The translations under genes were made by a program, and so were the position numbers. The notes beneath the pieces were generated by a model. The model searched no databases and had not been told where the DNA came from. It was given only the letters and a program-made list of their open reading frames with translations. 57,094 nucleotides of DNA from a virus. How positions within the stretch are numbered: position 1 is the stretch's first letter; the number at the start of each line of letters is the position of its first letter. The DNA lies in IMG/VR virus record IMGVR_UViG_3300037502_003174, positions 1-57,094 of that record, one strand, 5' to 3'. Positions 9,807 through 17,081 of this stretch are shown here, piece by piece.

Positions 9807-9835
9807 TTGCGCGGGAATCGCGCACCGGGTAGGCT
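9807..9835 (+). promoter_or_regulatory. Promoter with 17-bp dyad operator (family member 1)
   Basis: TTGCGC (9807-9812), a 17-bp spacer and TAGGCT (9830-9835) form a sigma70-like promoter. The dyad TGCGCGGGAATCGCGCA (9808-9824) covers the -35 and spacer. Seven other sites in the window share this dyad. Transcription should start near 9842 and drive the plus-strand cassette beginning at 9860, giving a leader of only about 18 nt. Confidence 0.75.
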
Positions 9836-9859
9836 CCAGACGAGCGGCGGGAGGACCGA

Positions 9860-10930
9860 TTGCTCTGCGAGACGTGCGGCCTGAGTGCCGCGATCATCAC
9901 CTGGGCCGACCGACGGCACCGGGCGCCAACCACCTACCGCCTGTGCCGCGACTGCGCGGCGCGGGCTGAGGAGACAACCATGGGACAGCAGACCGATGAA
10001 ACGAGGGCGCTGCGGGCCGCGATCCTGCGCGCCTTGGAGGCGGAGCCGGACGGGCTCCACCGCGCGGGGATCTGCCGCGCCATCCAGGCGGAGCCGGGTG
10101 AGCACCGGCTCGTGAACGGTGTGATCTCGGGGCTCATCCGGGCGGGGCTTTGCCTCGCTGTCGGCGGCATGGTTCGGATCACGCCGGCCGGCCGGAAGTC
10201 GCTCGCCCCGGTCGCGCCCGTTGCCGCGCCGTTGCCGCCCGCCCCGGCGCCGAGCAACGCGGCGGTCACGGTAAGGGTTGACGCGTCGCGCGAGTACGCC
10301 CTTGAAGCCCTCACGCTGATCGAGATGGCGATCCCGGGTCCGAACCCGCCTCCGACCACGGTTGATGCGATCGTCGACCGGGCCGTGACCGCGCTGCACA
10401 GCATCCACAACCTGCGGCGGATCGAGCGGTTGTACAACGACGACCGCGCCGCGAAGGAGCGGGCGGAGGCCGAAGCGGCCGACCTCAAGGGCCGCCTCGA
10501 CGTCTCGACGATGGAGGTTGCGCGCCTCACCGCCGAGCGCGTGCTTGACGACCAGCGGGCGAAGATGGTCCCGCCGGCATGGGAGACGGAAGCGTTGCGG
10601 GGCAACCTTGACGACGCCAAGGCCGAGATCGCCCGCCTCCGCGCCCAGCTTGCCGAGGCGCAGCGCTCCCGCATCTCCTGGGACATCGGCGAGACGCGGC
10701 GCCTCGTGCGCCAGCGGATCACCCACGAGACGCTGGCCGAAGTCACCATCGACGGTGACGACGTCGTTTGGCGCGCCACCGACGATCACGCCCACGGCGT
10801 GATCGCCATCCCAAAGCCCGGGGAGGACGACGCGGCCGTCGAGCAGGCGCTCGTCATGGGCCAGATGCTTGCTGAGGTGGCGTGTGGGGCGCGGGTGGTT
10901 CTGGCGGCGAAGGACGGGGGTGCGCTGTGA
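9860..10930 (+). CDS. Unknown protein: N-terminal zinc ribbon, winged-helix-like region, coiled coil
   Basis: First gene of the plus-strand cassette; 356 residues from TTG 9860, which has GGGAGGA 4 nt upstream and lies 18 nt after the predicted transcript start. Residues 3-32 carry two CxxC knuckles (C3/C6, C29/C32). Residues ~41-110 resemble a winged-helix (ILRALEAEPDGLHRAGICRAI...LIRAGLCLAVGGMVRITPAG), and ~175-275 is a charged coiled coil. A second in-frame ATG at 9980 also has a good GAGGAG site and would give a form lacking the zinc ribbon. A DNA-binding role is plausible but the family is not recognised. It overlaps the next gene as GTGA. Confidence 0.7.
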   Translation: MLCETCGLSAAIITWADRRHRAPTTYRLCRDCAARAEETTMGQQTDETRALRAAILRALEAEPDGLHRAGICRAIQAEPGEHRLVNGVISGLIRAGLCLAVGGMVRITPAGRKSLAPVAPVAAPLPPAPAPSNAAVTVRVDASREYALEALTLIEMAIPGPNPPPTTVDAIVDRAVTALHSIHNLRRIERLYNDDRAAKERAEAEAADLKGRLDVSTMEVARLTAERVLDDQRAKMVPPAWETEALRGNLDDAKAEIARLRAQLAEAQRSRISWDIGETRRLVRQRITHETLAEVTIDGDDVVWRATDDHAHGVIAIPKPGEDDAAVEQALVMGQMLAEVACGARVVLAAKDGGAL

Positions 10931-11265
10931 GCGCGCGGAAGCTCCGCCCGGGGATGGTCATCCGGGAGAAGCCGATCCGGCGCGGTGATCTGCCCCGGCA
11001 TTCGCTGATCACCTCGGTCGGCGCCGGCGGGGTGGCGGTGATGCGGCCCGCCGTGGAGCATTCGATCTGGCGCCCGATCTGGCCGCTCCTGCGGGCGCTG
11101 CGGGCCGGAACGGCCGAGATCGTCACGGTGCCGTGCGGTCCCTGCGGGGCGCCGCTCACGGACTACGACGCGGCGCGGATGCTCCTGCGGTGCCGGAAGT
11201 GTGGCACGCCGCACTCGGCGACGATGTGGAGCATCCTGGCGCTGATCCGGCGGGGCGAGTCGTGA
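10927..11265 (+). CDS. Small zinc-ribbon protein, unknown function
   Basis: GTG 10927 overlaps the stop of the preceding gene. The 112-residue product has KLRPGMVIREKPIRRGDLPRHSLITSV at its N terminus (a small beta domain) and a C-terminal zinc ribbon, CGPCG near residues 73-77 and CRKCG near 92-96. No enzyme signature is visible. Second member of the coupled plus-strand cassette. Confidence 0.6.
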   Translation: MSARKLRPGMVIREKPIRRGDLPRHSLITSVGAGGVAVMRPAVEHSIWRPIWPLLRALRAGTAEIVTVPCGPCGAPLTDYDAARMLLRCRKCGTPHSATMWSILALIRRGES

Positions 11266-11504
11266 ACCCCGCCGAGCGGTGGCTCGCGGCCCGCCAAGCC
11301 GCGGCCGAGGCGCGGGAGCGCGCCCGGGAGGCGCCCGAGCACGGCCCGCAACTGACGCTGGAGGGCGCGAGCCTGGAGGCTGAGGCGGCCCGCCTGGCGG
11401 CGCAGGAGAAGGCCGCGCAAGCGGCGGTGGACAGGGATCCGGCCGGGCGGTGGTCGCTCGGCGGGGGATGGTCGGTGGTGAGGATGGAGGTGCGGCATGG
11501 GTGA
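11262..11504 (+). CDS. Small helical protein, unknown
   Basis: GTG 11262 overlaps the previous stop (GTGA). The 80 residues are Ala/Glu/Arg-rich and predicted almost wholly helical (AERWLAARQAAAEARERAREAPEH), ending in a short Gly/Trp strand segment. Coupled position in the cassette is the main support that it is translated. Confidence 0.5.
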   Translation: MNPAERWLAARQAAAEARERAREAPEHGPQLTLEGASLEAEAARLAAQEKAAQAAVDRDPAGRWSLGGGWSVVRMEVRHG

Positions 11505-12156
11505 GACGGGTTGCTATCGGTGCACCGGGCAAGAGCGGTTCGAGGGCGCGATCTGTGACGGCTGCGGGTCTGTTGCCGACGGGCGCGGCGGGTTCGCGCG
11601 GCCGGAGCCGGTGCTGTCGGTCGGCGAACCGATGTGGCTCCTGTGGACGGGAGACGAGTACGACCAGCGGGATTCCAAGGACGATGCTGTCATCCGGTTC
11701 GATGCCATCGTTCAAGAGATGGAGAGCGACGCGTGGTCGGATGGCGAGTGGCCGGAGGACGCCGAGAGCGCGCCGGTGCTGTGGGTCGCGTACCCACTCC
11801 AGCGCCACACGCTGGTCCCCGACGTCGACGAGGACGGCGCCGATGTGTCGCGGTCGGAGGTGGTCGAGTACGCCGACCCGGTCGCCACCCTCACCGCCGA
11901 GCGCGACCAGGCCCGCGCCGAGCGCGACGCAGCCCAGGACACCGCCGCCCAGGCGATCGCCGACTTCGATCGGGTCGTCCGGGAGCGGGACGAGGCGCGT
12001 ACAGTGGCCCGCAACGCGATCCGAGAAGTCATTCACCTCGCGGCCAGGGTTGCTCAGGGCCACTATGGGGAGGACGACAATGGTAGCCACGGGAGACTCG
12101 CCATCGCGCTGCGCGACATCGCGAACAAGCTGCGAACGGCCGGGGTGGCGGAATGA
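11497..12156 (+). CDS. Zinc-ribbon plus coiled-coil protein, unknown
   Basis: ATG 11497 overlaps the previous gene by 8 nt. The 219-residue product starts with a zinc ribbon (C6YRC9 and C20DGC23). It continues with an acidic WLLWTGDEYD... domain, and then a coiled coil at about residues 125-170 (ERDQARAERDAAQDTAAQA). Several zinc-ribbon proteins in this one cassette suggest nucleic-acid or protein-interaction roles against the host, but none is recognisable. Confidence 0.6.
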   Translation: MGETGCYRCTGQERFEGAICDGCGSVADGRGGFARPEPVLSVGEPMWLLWTGDEYDQRDSKDDAVIRFDAIVQEMESDAWSDGEWPEDAESAPVLWVAYPLQRHTLVPDVDEDGADVSRSEVVEYADPVATLTAERDQARAERDAAQDTAAQAIADFDRVVRERDEARTVARNAIREVIHLAARVAQGHYGEDDNGSHGRLAIALRDIANKLRTAGVAE

Positions 12157-12374
12157 CGCCGCGTGGATGGGCCGTTGCCCTGCTGCTTGCCGTTGTCACG
12201 GGTTGCGGGCTTCCCGTGCCTACAGTGCGGGTGTGCCGCGAGGAAATCCTACGCCCCGAGCGCGCCTCAGGCTTGGAGGCGATGTGCGGGTCGCTGGACG
12301 CACGGATCGAGAAGCTGGACGGGCGCTTTGTGTGCCGCTGCCCGCCTCCGACCGTCGAGCGAGGCGAACCGTGA
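12153..12374 (+). CDS. Small Cys-rich lipoprotein (candidate outer-membrane spanin or exclusion protein)
   Basis: The 73-residue protein has a positively charged start, a hydrophobic stretch (AVALLLAVVTG) and a lipobox VVTGC with lipidation Cys at residue 18. Mature part is short with four further Cys residues (VCRE, MCGS, VCRC). Small phage lipoproteins are often outer-membrane spanins or superinfection-exclusion factors. It is not in the lysis cluster, so the second idea is at least as likely. ATG 12153 overlaps the preceding stop by 4 nt. Confidence 0.6.
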   Translation: MTPRGWAVALLLAVVTGCGLPVPTVRVCREEILRPERASGLEAMCGSLDARIEKLDGRFVCRCPPPTVERGEP

Positions 12375-12784
12375 CCCGGGAACTTCAACGCGCGATCAAG
12401 GCGGCCACTCAGGACCTGGAACGCGTCTCGCCTGCGGGTCGCGCGCTCGGTGGGCGGGTCGCGGCGATGGCGGAAGCCGGAGAGCGGATCATCGTGGCGG
12501 CCCTGGGTGATCGGCCCATGCCTCGCGAGATCCGGATCCGAAGCAGCATGTGCCCGACCTGCGCGTGCCGCCCGGGGACGGTGCCGAACGGCTGCGCTCA
12601 GACGCAGATGGACCTGCTGAAAGCGGCATCGGAGGGCGGATCGTTCGCCTGTCACTCGCCGCTGGACGGCACGCTCTGCCGAGGGTGGGCCGCCGTTCGG
12701 GCCTTCGTCGTCCGCCACCCGCTGCCCCGGCGGATGCGGCGGGCACTCCAGCGCCACACCTACAGCCCGCCGGACGAGACCTGA
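12371..12784 (+). CDS. Conserved-type Cys-motif phage protein, unknown
   Basis: GTG 12371 overlaps the lipoprotein stop (GTGA). The 137-residue product has a helical N-terminal half. It then has a cysteine-rich motif, CPTCACRPGTVPNGC near residues 59-73, followed by FACHSPLDGTLCRGW. A C-P-x-C-x-x-R-x-G-T-x-x-N ... C-H ... C-x-G-W pattern recurs in hypothetical proteins of many actinobacterial and other phages and probably binds zinc. Last gene of the plus-strand cassette; it ends 3 bp from the convergent tail chaperone gene, with no visible terminator between. Confidence 0.6.
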   Translation: MTRELQRAIKAATQDLERVSPAGRALGGRVAAMAEAGERIIVAALGDRPMPREIRIRSSMCPTCACRPGTVPNGCAQTQMDLLKAASEGGSFACHSPLDGTLCRGWAAVRAFVVRHPLPRRMRRALQRHTYSPPDET

Positions 12785-12787
12785 AGC

Positions 12788-12985
12788 TCACCGCCGGCTC
12801 ATTGCCCGCGCCCGCTCCTCGGAGATCGTGGCCAACTCGTCAAACAGGCCGCGGACTTCCTCGATCGTCAGCGCGTTGAATCCGGCGGGCCCGCCCAGCC
12901 CGCCGCAGGCCTCCGCCGCCCGGGCGAACCAGCGGATCCAGTCGGCGCCGCTGATCCCGGCCTCCCGGACGGCATCAGAAAACAC
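12788..12985 (-). CDS. Second tail assembly chaperone ORF (possibly a frameshift extension)
   Basis: The 65 residues from GTG 12985 overlap the end of the preceding chaperone gene in a different frame (equivalent to +1 or -2). This is the position where double-stranded DNA phages put the second tail assembly chaperone, often made as a frameshift fusion. It has IEEVRGLFDELATI near its C terminus and is small and helical. There is no ribosome site at the GTG. An ATG at 13024 in the same frame would add Cys/Pro-rich residues. Re-initiation and programmed frameshifting at the GGTGTTTTC just before the upstream stop are both possible. Confidence 0.5.
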   Translation of the reverse strand: MFSDAVREAGISGADWIRWFARAAEACGGLGGPAGFNALTIEEVRGLFDELATISEERARAMSRR

Positions 12986-13769
12986 CGGACAAGGCCCGCA
13001 ACGGGATGGACACGGTATGCCCACAGGCAGGGCACGTCGTCTCCGCCGCGCCCTGCACGGTCAGGGTGATCGCCTGGAGCGCCCGATCGATGGCCGCCGC
13101 GTCGCGGTCGTCGAGGTCCTCAACCGCCGCCGTCGGGAGGCGCCCGATCCGCGGGTCGTCGGTCCCGGTGACGCCCGACTCAATCGCGTCGGCAAGGAGC
13201 TGCGCGACGTTAACCGCGCCCGGTCGATGGTGGGCGTACAGGCCGCCGTGCGAGGGCGGAGACAGGGTCAGGACCCGCACGACGGCCGGGCCCAGGGTGA
13301 CGGGCTCCCGGAGGGCGTAGAGCGCCCCTGGCGGCTCGCCAGCGCCGCCCCAGCAGGCGACTTCCGCCGCGCCCAGGTCGTATGTCTGCGTCGACGAGCG
13401 CTTGCACGCGGGGCAGGTGTGCGCCCACTGGACGCCGTCGGGGTGGAGGTGGGCGAGGAGCGAGATCGTCAGCGTCTCGACGTCGCCCGAGGGCAGGCCG
13501 AGCAGCTCCCCGGCGAGGCGCCCGCGGTCGGCGTCGGCGACGGGCATCCCGCGCCAGGTCGAGAGCGCCGCGGCGATCCGCTGGACGAGGCCGCGGGCGT
13601 CGCCGGCCTTCGCCTCGCCGATGGCCTTGTGGAGCCCGAGGTTCCGCCGGCGCCAGCCGAAGGGGATCCGCGTCGTGGGAGTCATGCCGAGGTCGCGGAT
13701 GCGGATCGCGGTTGTCGGCGTTTCGGAAAGCCGGGCCTCGCCCGGGGTGATGTTGTCGTGCATTCCCAA
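12975..13769 (-). CDS. Tail assembly chaperone / T4 gp26-gp51-like baseplate assembly protein
   Basis: The 264-residue protein has an N-terminal strand region (TTAIRIRDLGMTPTTRIPFGWRRRNLG). It continues with a helical body and two zinc knuckles: CPAC near residues 118-121 and CPACG near 249-253. Myophage proteins annotated as T4-type baseplate or tail assembly chaperone share this Cys-bearing architecture and sit between tube and tape measure genes, as here. ATG 13769 follows a TGGAGGTTGGGA ribosome site. It should keep the tape measure soluble during assembly rather than be in the virion. Confidence 0.6.
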   Translation of the reverse strand: MGMHDNITPGEARLSETPTTAIRIRDLGMTPTTRIPFGWRRRNLGLHKAIGEAKAGDARGLVQRIAAALSTWRGMPVADADRGRLAGELLGLPSGDVETLTISLLAHLHPDGVQWAHTCPACKRSSTQTYDLGAAEVACWGGAGEPPGALYALREPVTLGPAVVRVLTLSPPSHGGLYAHHRPGAVNVAQLLADAIESGVTGTDDPRIGRLPTAAVEDLDDRDAAAIDRALQAITLTVQGAAETTCPACGHTVSIPLRALSGVF

Positions 13770-13857
13770 CCTCCAGAGCAGGCGACCGGCCAGCCGGAGG
13801 CTGGGATGCTCGACCGACCGGCGCCCGCTGGGACGGCGTAGCCCGCCCGAAACGGAA

Positions 13858-13890
13858 GCGCCCCGGGAGCCACAAGGGCCGCCGGGGCGC
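13858..13890 (-). terminator. Stem-loop after the tube gene (terminator or RNA-processing hairpin)
   Basis: A perfect 9-bp stem, GCGCCCCGG (13858-13866) with CCGGGGCGC (13882-13890) and a 15-nt loop, lies 18 nt beyond the tube stop. On the minus strand it is followed by TTCCGTTTC, a modest T-rich tail. It probably lowers transcription below the highly expressed sheath and tube genes. Confidence 0.55.
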
Positions 13891-13908
13891 TGGGAGACAG
13901 GCGAGGGC

Positions 13909-14352
13909 TCAGAGCGTCTTGATCACGCTGTCGATGGAGCAGGAGTAGACGATCTCGGTCGCCTCGGTGGACGTCTTGTCGAGGTCGCCCAACGACCACT
14001 TGGTCGGGAACATCCCGGCGAGCGCGTAGATCGCGACCGGGACGTCGTCAGCGCCCATGACCTCGACGGTGGCGGCGCGCTTGTAGCCGGGCGATCCCGC
14101 CTGCGACTGCACCCACCAGGCATCCCAGGCCGCGGCTTCGACGCTGTGGTGGACGTAGCCGGAGACGTCGGCGGTGCTCGCCTTGGTGTGCCCGGCCGAC
14201 TGCATGGTGCGATCGGCAAGCTCCACCGTCTCAAGCTCGCTCTCGAGCCCGGCGAACTTGGAGGCGTAGAACGGCGGGAGCCCCGCAACGGTCACGCGGA
14301 ACTTGGAGCGCGGCGCGGCGCCCGGCAGCACTTCGCCCTTGATGTTGCTCAT
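13909..14352 (-). CDS. Tail tube protein, gp19-like
   Basis: At 147 residues this matches the size of contractile tail tube proteins (T4 gp19 family). The pattern PRSKFRVTVAGLPPFYASKFAGLESELETVEL at the N terminus and the beta-rich remainder fit the family, whose rings stack to form the inner tube. ATG 14352 overlaps the sheath stop by 4 nt; sheath-then-tube order is standard. It is followed by the hairpin at 13858. Confidence 0.85.
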   Translation of the reverse strand: MSNIKGEVLPGAAPRSKFRVTVAGLPPFYASKFAGLESELETVELADRTMQSAGHTKASTADVSGYVHHSVEAAAWDAWWVQSQAGSPGYKRAATVEVMGADDVPVAIYALAGMFPTKWSLGDLDKTSTEATEIVYSCSIDSVIKTL

Positions 14353-17081
14353 GCGACCTCGCTATCGGCGGACACGCCGCCCGGGTTGACGGTGAAGACG
14401 ACGCGCTCCGAGGTGCCCCGGATGGTGAAGGCGATTTCGATGTGGAGCTCGCCCGCGGCGCGGGTGGCGGCGGTGTTGTTGGACGAGTCGACCTTGATCG
14501 ACACCTGGTCCTCAAACCCGGAGCCGCGAGCGTCGTCGAACCAGCCCGCCCGGTACCACGGGAGGAACAGGTCGCGGACGACGCGGCGCGCCTCGGCGAA
14601 CAGGGAGACGGAAAGCGGCTGGAACACCAGGCTCTCCGTCTCGGTCAGCAGCACCCGGCCGATGTGGGACAGCGCGATCCGCTTGTGGGCGAACGGAAGC
14701 GTCCCGTTGTACCCGGCGATCCGGTCGCCCCAGCTCTCGATCTGCGGGCCGCGCTTGCGCAGCGCGATCAGGCCGTAGGAGTTGAGGGCTTCGAGGTCCA
14801 GCGACCGATCCCCGGTCGGGAGGTCGAGGGCGATCGGGTTGAGGCCGAGCCGCGCGAAGGCGATCGCGTGGCTGTTGGCGTCGGACACCTGGCGGGCGCG
14901 GGCGCCGAGGAGCAGGCCCGTCGCGGTGCACGTGTAGGTGCCGGGCCGCGCCACGTTGACCGCGAACGGGTCGCGGATCTTGACGTAGGACGGGAAGAAC
15001 GTCACGCTGTAGTCTTGGTCCGCCCCGACCGCGAGGTTCGTCGCGTGTTCGGCGAGCGCCCCGGCCTCGGTGGTGGTGGCGTCGTCGATCTCGCAGACCG
15101 CGAGGGCGTTCTTGGCGGCGGCCCAGGCGATCAGCGCCTGTTGCACGGAGGCGGTGGTCACGCCGGGGACGGCGGCCACGATGGCGCCCGTGGAGAGGCT
15201 GTCGAGGGACGACAGGATCGCGCTCGGCCCGATGGCAAGGGCGGCCTCGTAGTCGGCGGCGGCCAGGGAGGCGTAGCCGTCGACGCCGCCGGAGAGCTCC
15301 TGCGCCCACTGGAGGCGGAGGATCTGGCCGTCGGTGCCGGCGTAGCTGTTGCCGTTCGTGAACCCGAGCTTGCTGTTCAGCCCGCCGTTCCCGACGACGA
15401 TCGTGGCGGCCGATCCGTAGTCCTGCAGCGCGGTCACCTTGATCTTGTTGTCGCTGGTCGCCTCAAACACCACCGTCTTGTCGGCGGCGACGCTCGACAC
15501 GCGGGACAGCTCCTGCGCGTTCAGGTCGGCCGCGAGCGCGGCGGCGGTCGTGGTCGCGCCCGAAAGCGACGAGGTGAGGGTGATGTTCCCCCGCCCGCCG
15601 ACGTTCAGGATCACGGTCTTGGTGCCGCTGCTGAGGTCGTAGGTGCCGGCGACCGACCCGGTGAAGGTCGGCGGCTGCGCGACGTCGATATCGCTGCCGG
15701 GGCTCGACTCTAGGGTCACCGCCTTGTGGGTGTTGCCGGTGATCCGCCACTTGAGCCGCTGGTTGCCCTGGCTCGGGGCGGCGGCGGCGTACAGGTAGCC
15801 CCGGCGCCCGGCGAGGCCGCTCGGGAGCGCCTGCACGGTGAAGACGATCACGGTGTCGGTGTCCGCGCCCGTCCCGCCGGCCCGGACGGTGAACCCGGGG
15901 AGGAAGGCGTTCGGAGCGGCATACGCGCTGCCCACGGTGCCACTCGGGAGGTTCCGGGCGGTGCCGCCATCGGCGTAGGTGGCGCTCACGTCGAACGCGG
16001 TGGAGCTCGTGAACGTGAGGGTCACGGTGCAGGGCTTCGGATCGGTGCCCCAGGTGACATCGTTGATGATGTCGATGTACGGGTTCCCCGTGCCGGATCG
16101 CGTCCAGCCGACGGTGAGCAGCTCGATCGTGCTGCTGACGGTCGTCCCCGGCTTCACGATCCCGGCCCAGTTGGCCGGGCGGTTCAGGGCGGCGTTCGGG
16201 TCGCCGCTGAAGGCCGCGTCGTCGACCTGGACCTCGTAGTTGATGGCGTCCTGGCTGAGCTGCGTCTTCCAGTAGGCGCCGTCTTCGTCGTCGAGGTGGA
16301 GGCCGTCGTAGCTGCGGACGGTGGCGCCGTCGCGCAACACCCCGAGCCCGAAGCGCTCAGCATCGGCGGCCGCGTCGTAGATCTCGACGGCGAGCCCTTC
16401 GCGGTTGCCCGTCAGGTCGCTCACGTTGTCGAGCCACAGGACGTAGCGCCCATCGGTCCCCGAGGAGAGGCCGCTCGGGAACCCGCCCGCGACGGTCAGG
16501 ACGCCGGCGGTGGTGTTGCTCTCGACGGTGCCGACCCAGGTGGCGTTGTCGTAGGGGAACGAGATCGAAGCGCCCTTCCAGGCGTCCTTGACCATGGTGT
16601 GGGCGAGGTCGATCGTGGACCCGCTGATCGCGCTGGAGAGCGTCACGTCACCGGTCGTCCGGTTGCGGCGCCCGCCGCGGCGCCCGCCGTTGTCGGCGGA
16701 GACGGTCGCGATCACGGGGGCCGGGGTGACGGCGGAGATCTCGACCACCGACGTCGCGGCGGCGCGGGAGCGGACCGGGAGGGAGGCGGAGACCTGATCG
16801 CCGTCGGCGACGCGGGCGCACCACAGCTCCCCGGCGCCCTGGCTCATCGAGAACCAGTGCTGCGCGGCAAGCGGCGCCTGCGACTCGCGGGTGATCCCGC
16901 CGAAGATGCGGCTGAACTCGGCGAGCGAGGCGCAGCGGACAACCTCGTCGAGCGGGCCGGAGCGGAACGCCCCGACGAGAACGGACGTCCCCAGGGTCCC
17001 GGGGCGGCGCGGCTGATCGGCCGGCATCTCCCGGACCTGGGATCCGGGGGCGCGGATAGCGCCGAACACACGGATACTCAT
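14349..17081 (-). CDS. Contractile tail sheath protein
   Basis: The N terminus (SIRVFGAIRAPGSQVREMPADQPRRPGTLGTSVLVGAFRSGP) and the C-terminal third are typical of the phage tail sheath family. In the C-terminal third, residues ~640-900 include GLNPIALDLPTGDRSLDL, LALSHIGRVLLTETES-type segments and an EIAFTIRGTSERVVF tail. It polymerises around the tube and contracts at injection. ATG 17081 with GGAGGAA site is the start. At 910 residues it is much longer than T4 gp18 (659), with about 300 extra beta-rich residues inserted in the middle (about residues 150-580), likely surface domains. Confidence 0.9.
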   Translation of the reverse strand: MSIRVFGAIRAPGSQVREMPADQPRRPGTLGTSVLVGAFRSGPLDEVVRCASLAEFSRIFGGITRESQAPLAAQHWFSMSQGAGELWCARVADGDQVSASLPVRSRAAATSVVEISAVTPAPVIATVSADNGGRRGGRRNRTTGDVTLSSAISGSTIDLAHTMVKDAWKGASISFPYDNATWVGTVESNTTAGVLTVAGGFPSGLSSGTDGRYVLWLDNVSDLTGNREGLAVEIYDAAADAERFGLGVLRDGATVRSYDGLHLDDEDGAYWKTQLSQDAINYEVQVDDAAFSGDPNAALNRPANWAGIVKPGTTVSSTIELLTVGWTRSGTGNPYIDIINDVTWGTDPKPCTVTLTFTSSTAFDVSATYADGGTARNLPSGTVGSAYAAPNAFLPGFTVRAGGTGADTDTVIVFTVQALPSGLAGRRGYLYAAAAPSQGNQRLKWRITGNTHKAVTLESSPGSDIDVAQPPTFTGSVAGTYDLSSGTKTVILNVGGRGNITLTSSLSGATTTAAALAADLNAQELSRVSSVAADKTVVFEATSDNKIKVTALQDYGSAATIVVGNGGLNSKLGFTNGNSYAGTDGQILRLQWAQELSGGVDGYASLAAADYEAALAIGPSAILSSLDSLSTGAIVAAVPGVTTASVQQALIAWAAAKNALAVCEIDDATTTEAGALAEHATNLAVGADQDYSVTFFPSYVKIRDPFAVNVARPGTYTCTATGLLLGARARQVSDANSHAIAFARLGLNPIALDLPTGDRSLDLEALNSYGLIALRKRGPQIESWGDRIAGYNGTLPFAHKRIALSHIGRVLLTETESLVFQPLSVSLFAEARRVVRDLFLPWYRAGWFDDARGSGFEDQVSIKVDSSNNTAATRAAGELHIEIAFTIRGTSERVVFTVNPGGVSADSEVA

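Noticed and set aside
10786-12090. 434-residue minus-strand frame opposite the plus-strand cassette
   Set aside because: The plus-strand genes have linked overlaps, ribosome sites and Cys motifs; the minus frame is Pro/Arg-rich shadow.
13770-13857. Small gene in the gap between tube and chaperone
   Set aside because: No start with a ribosome site and no open frame of useful length; only leader and hairpin sequence.
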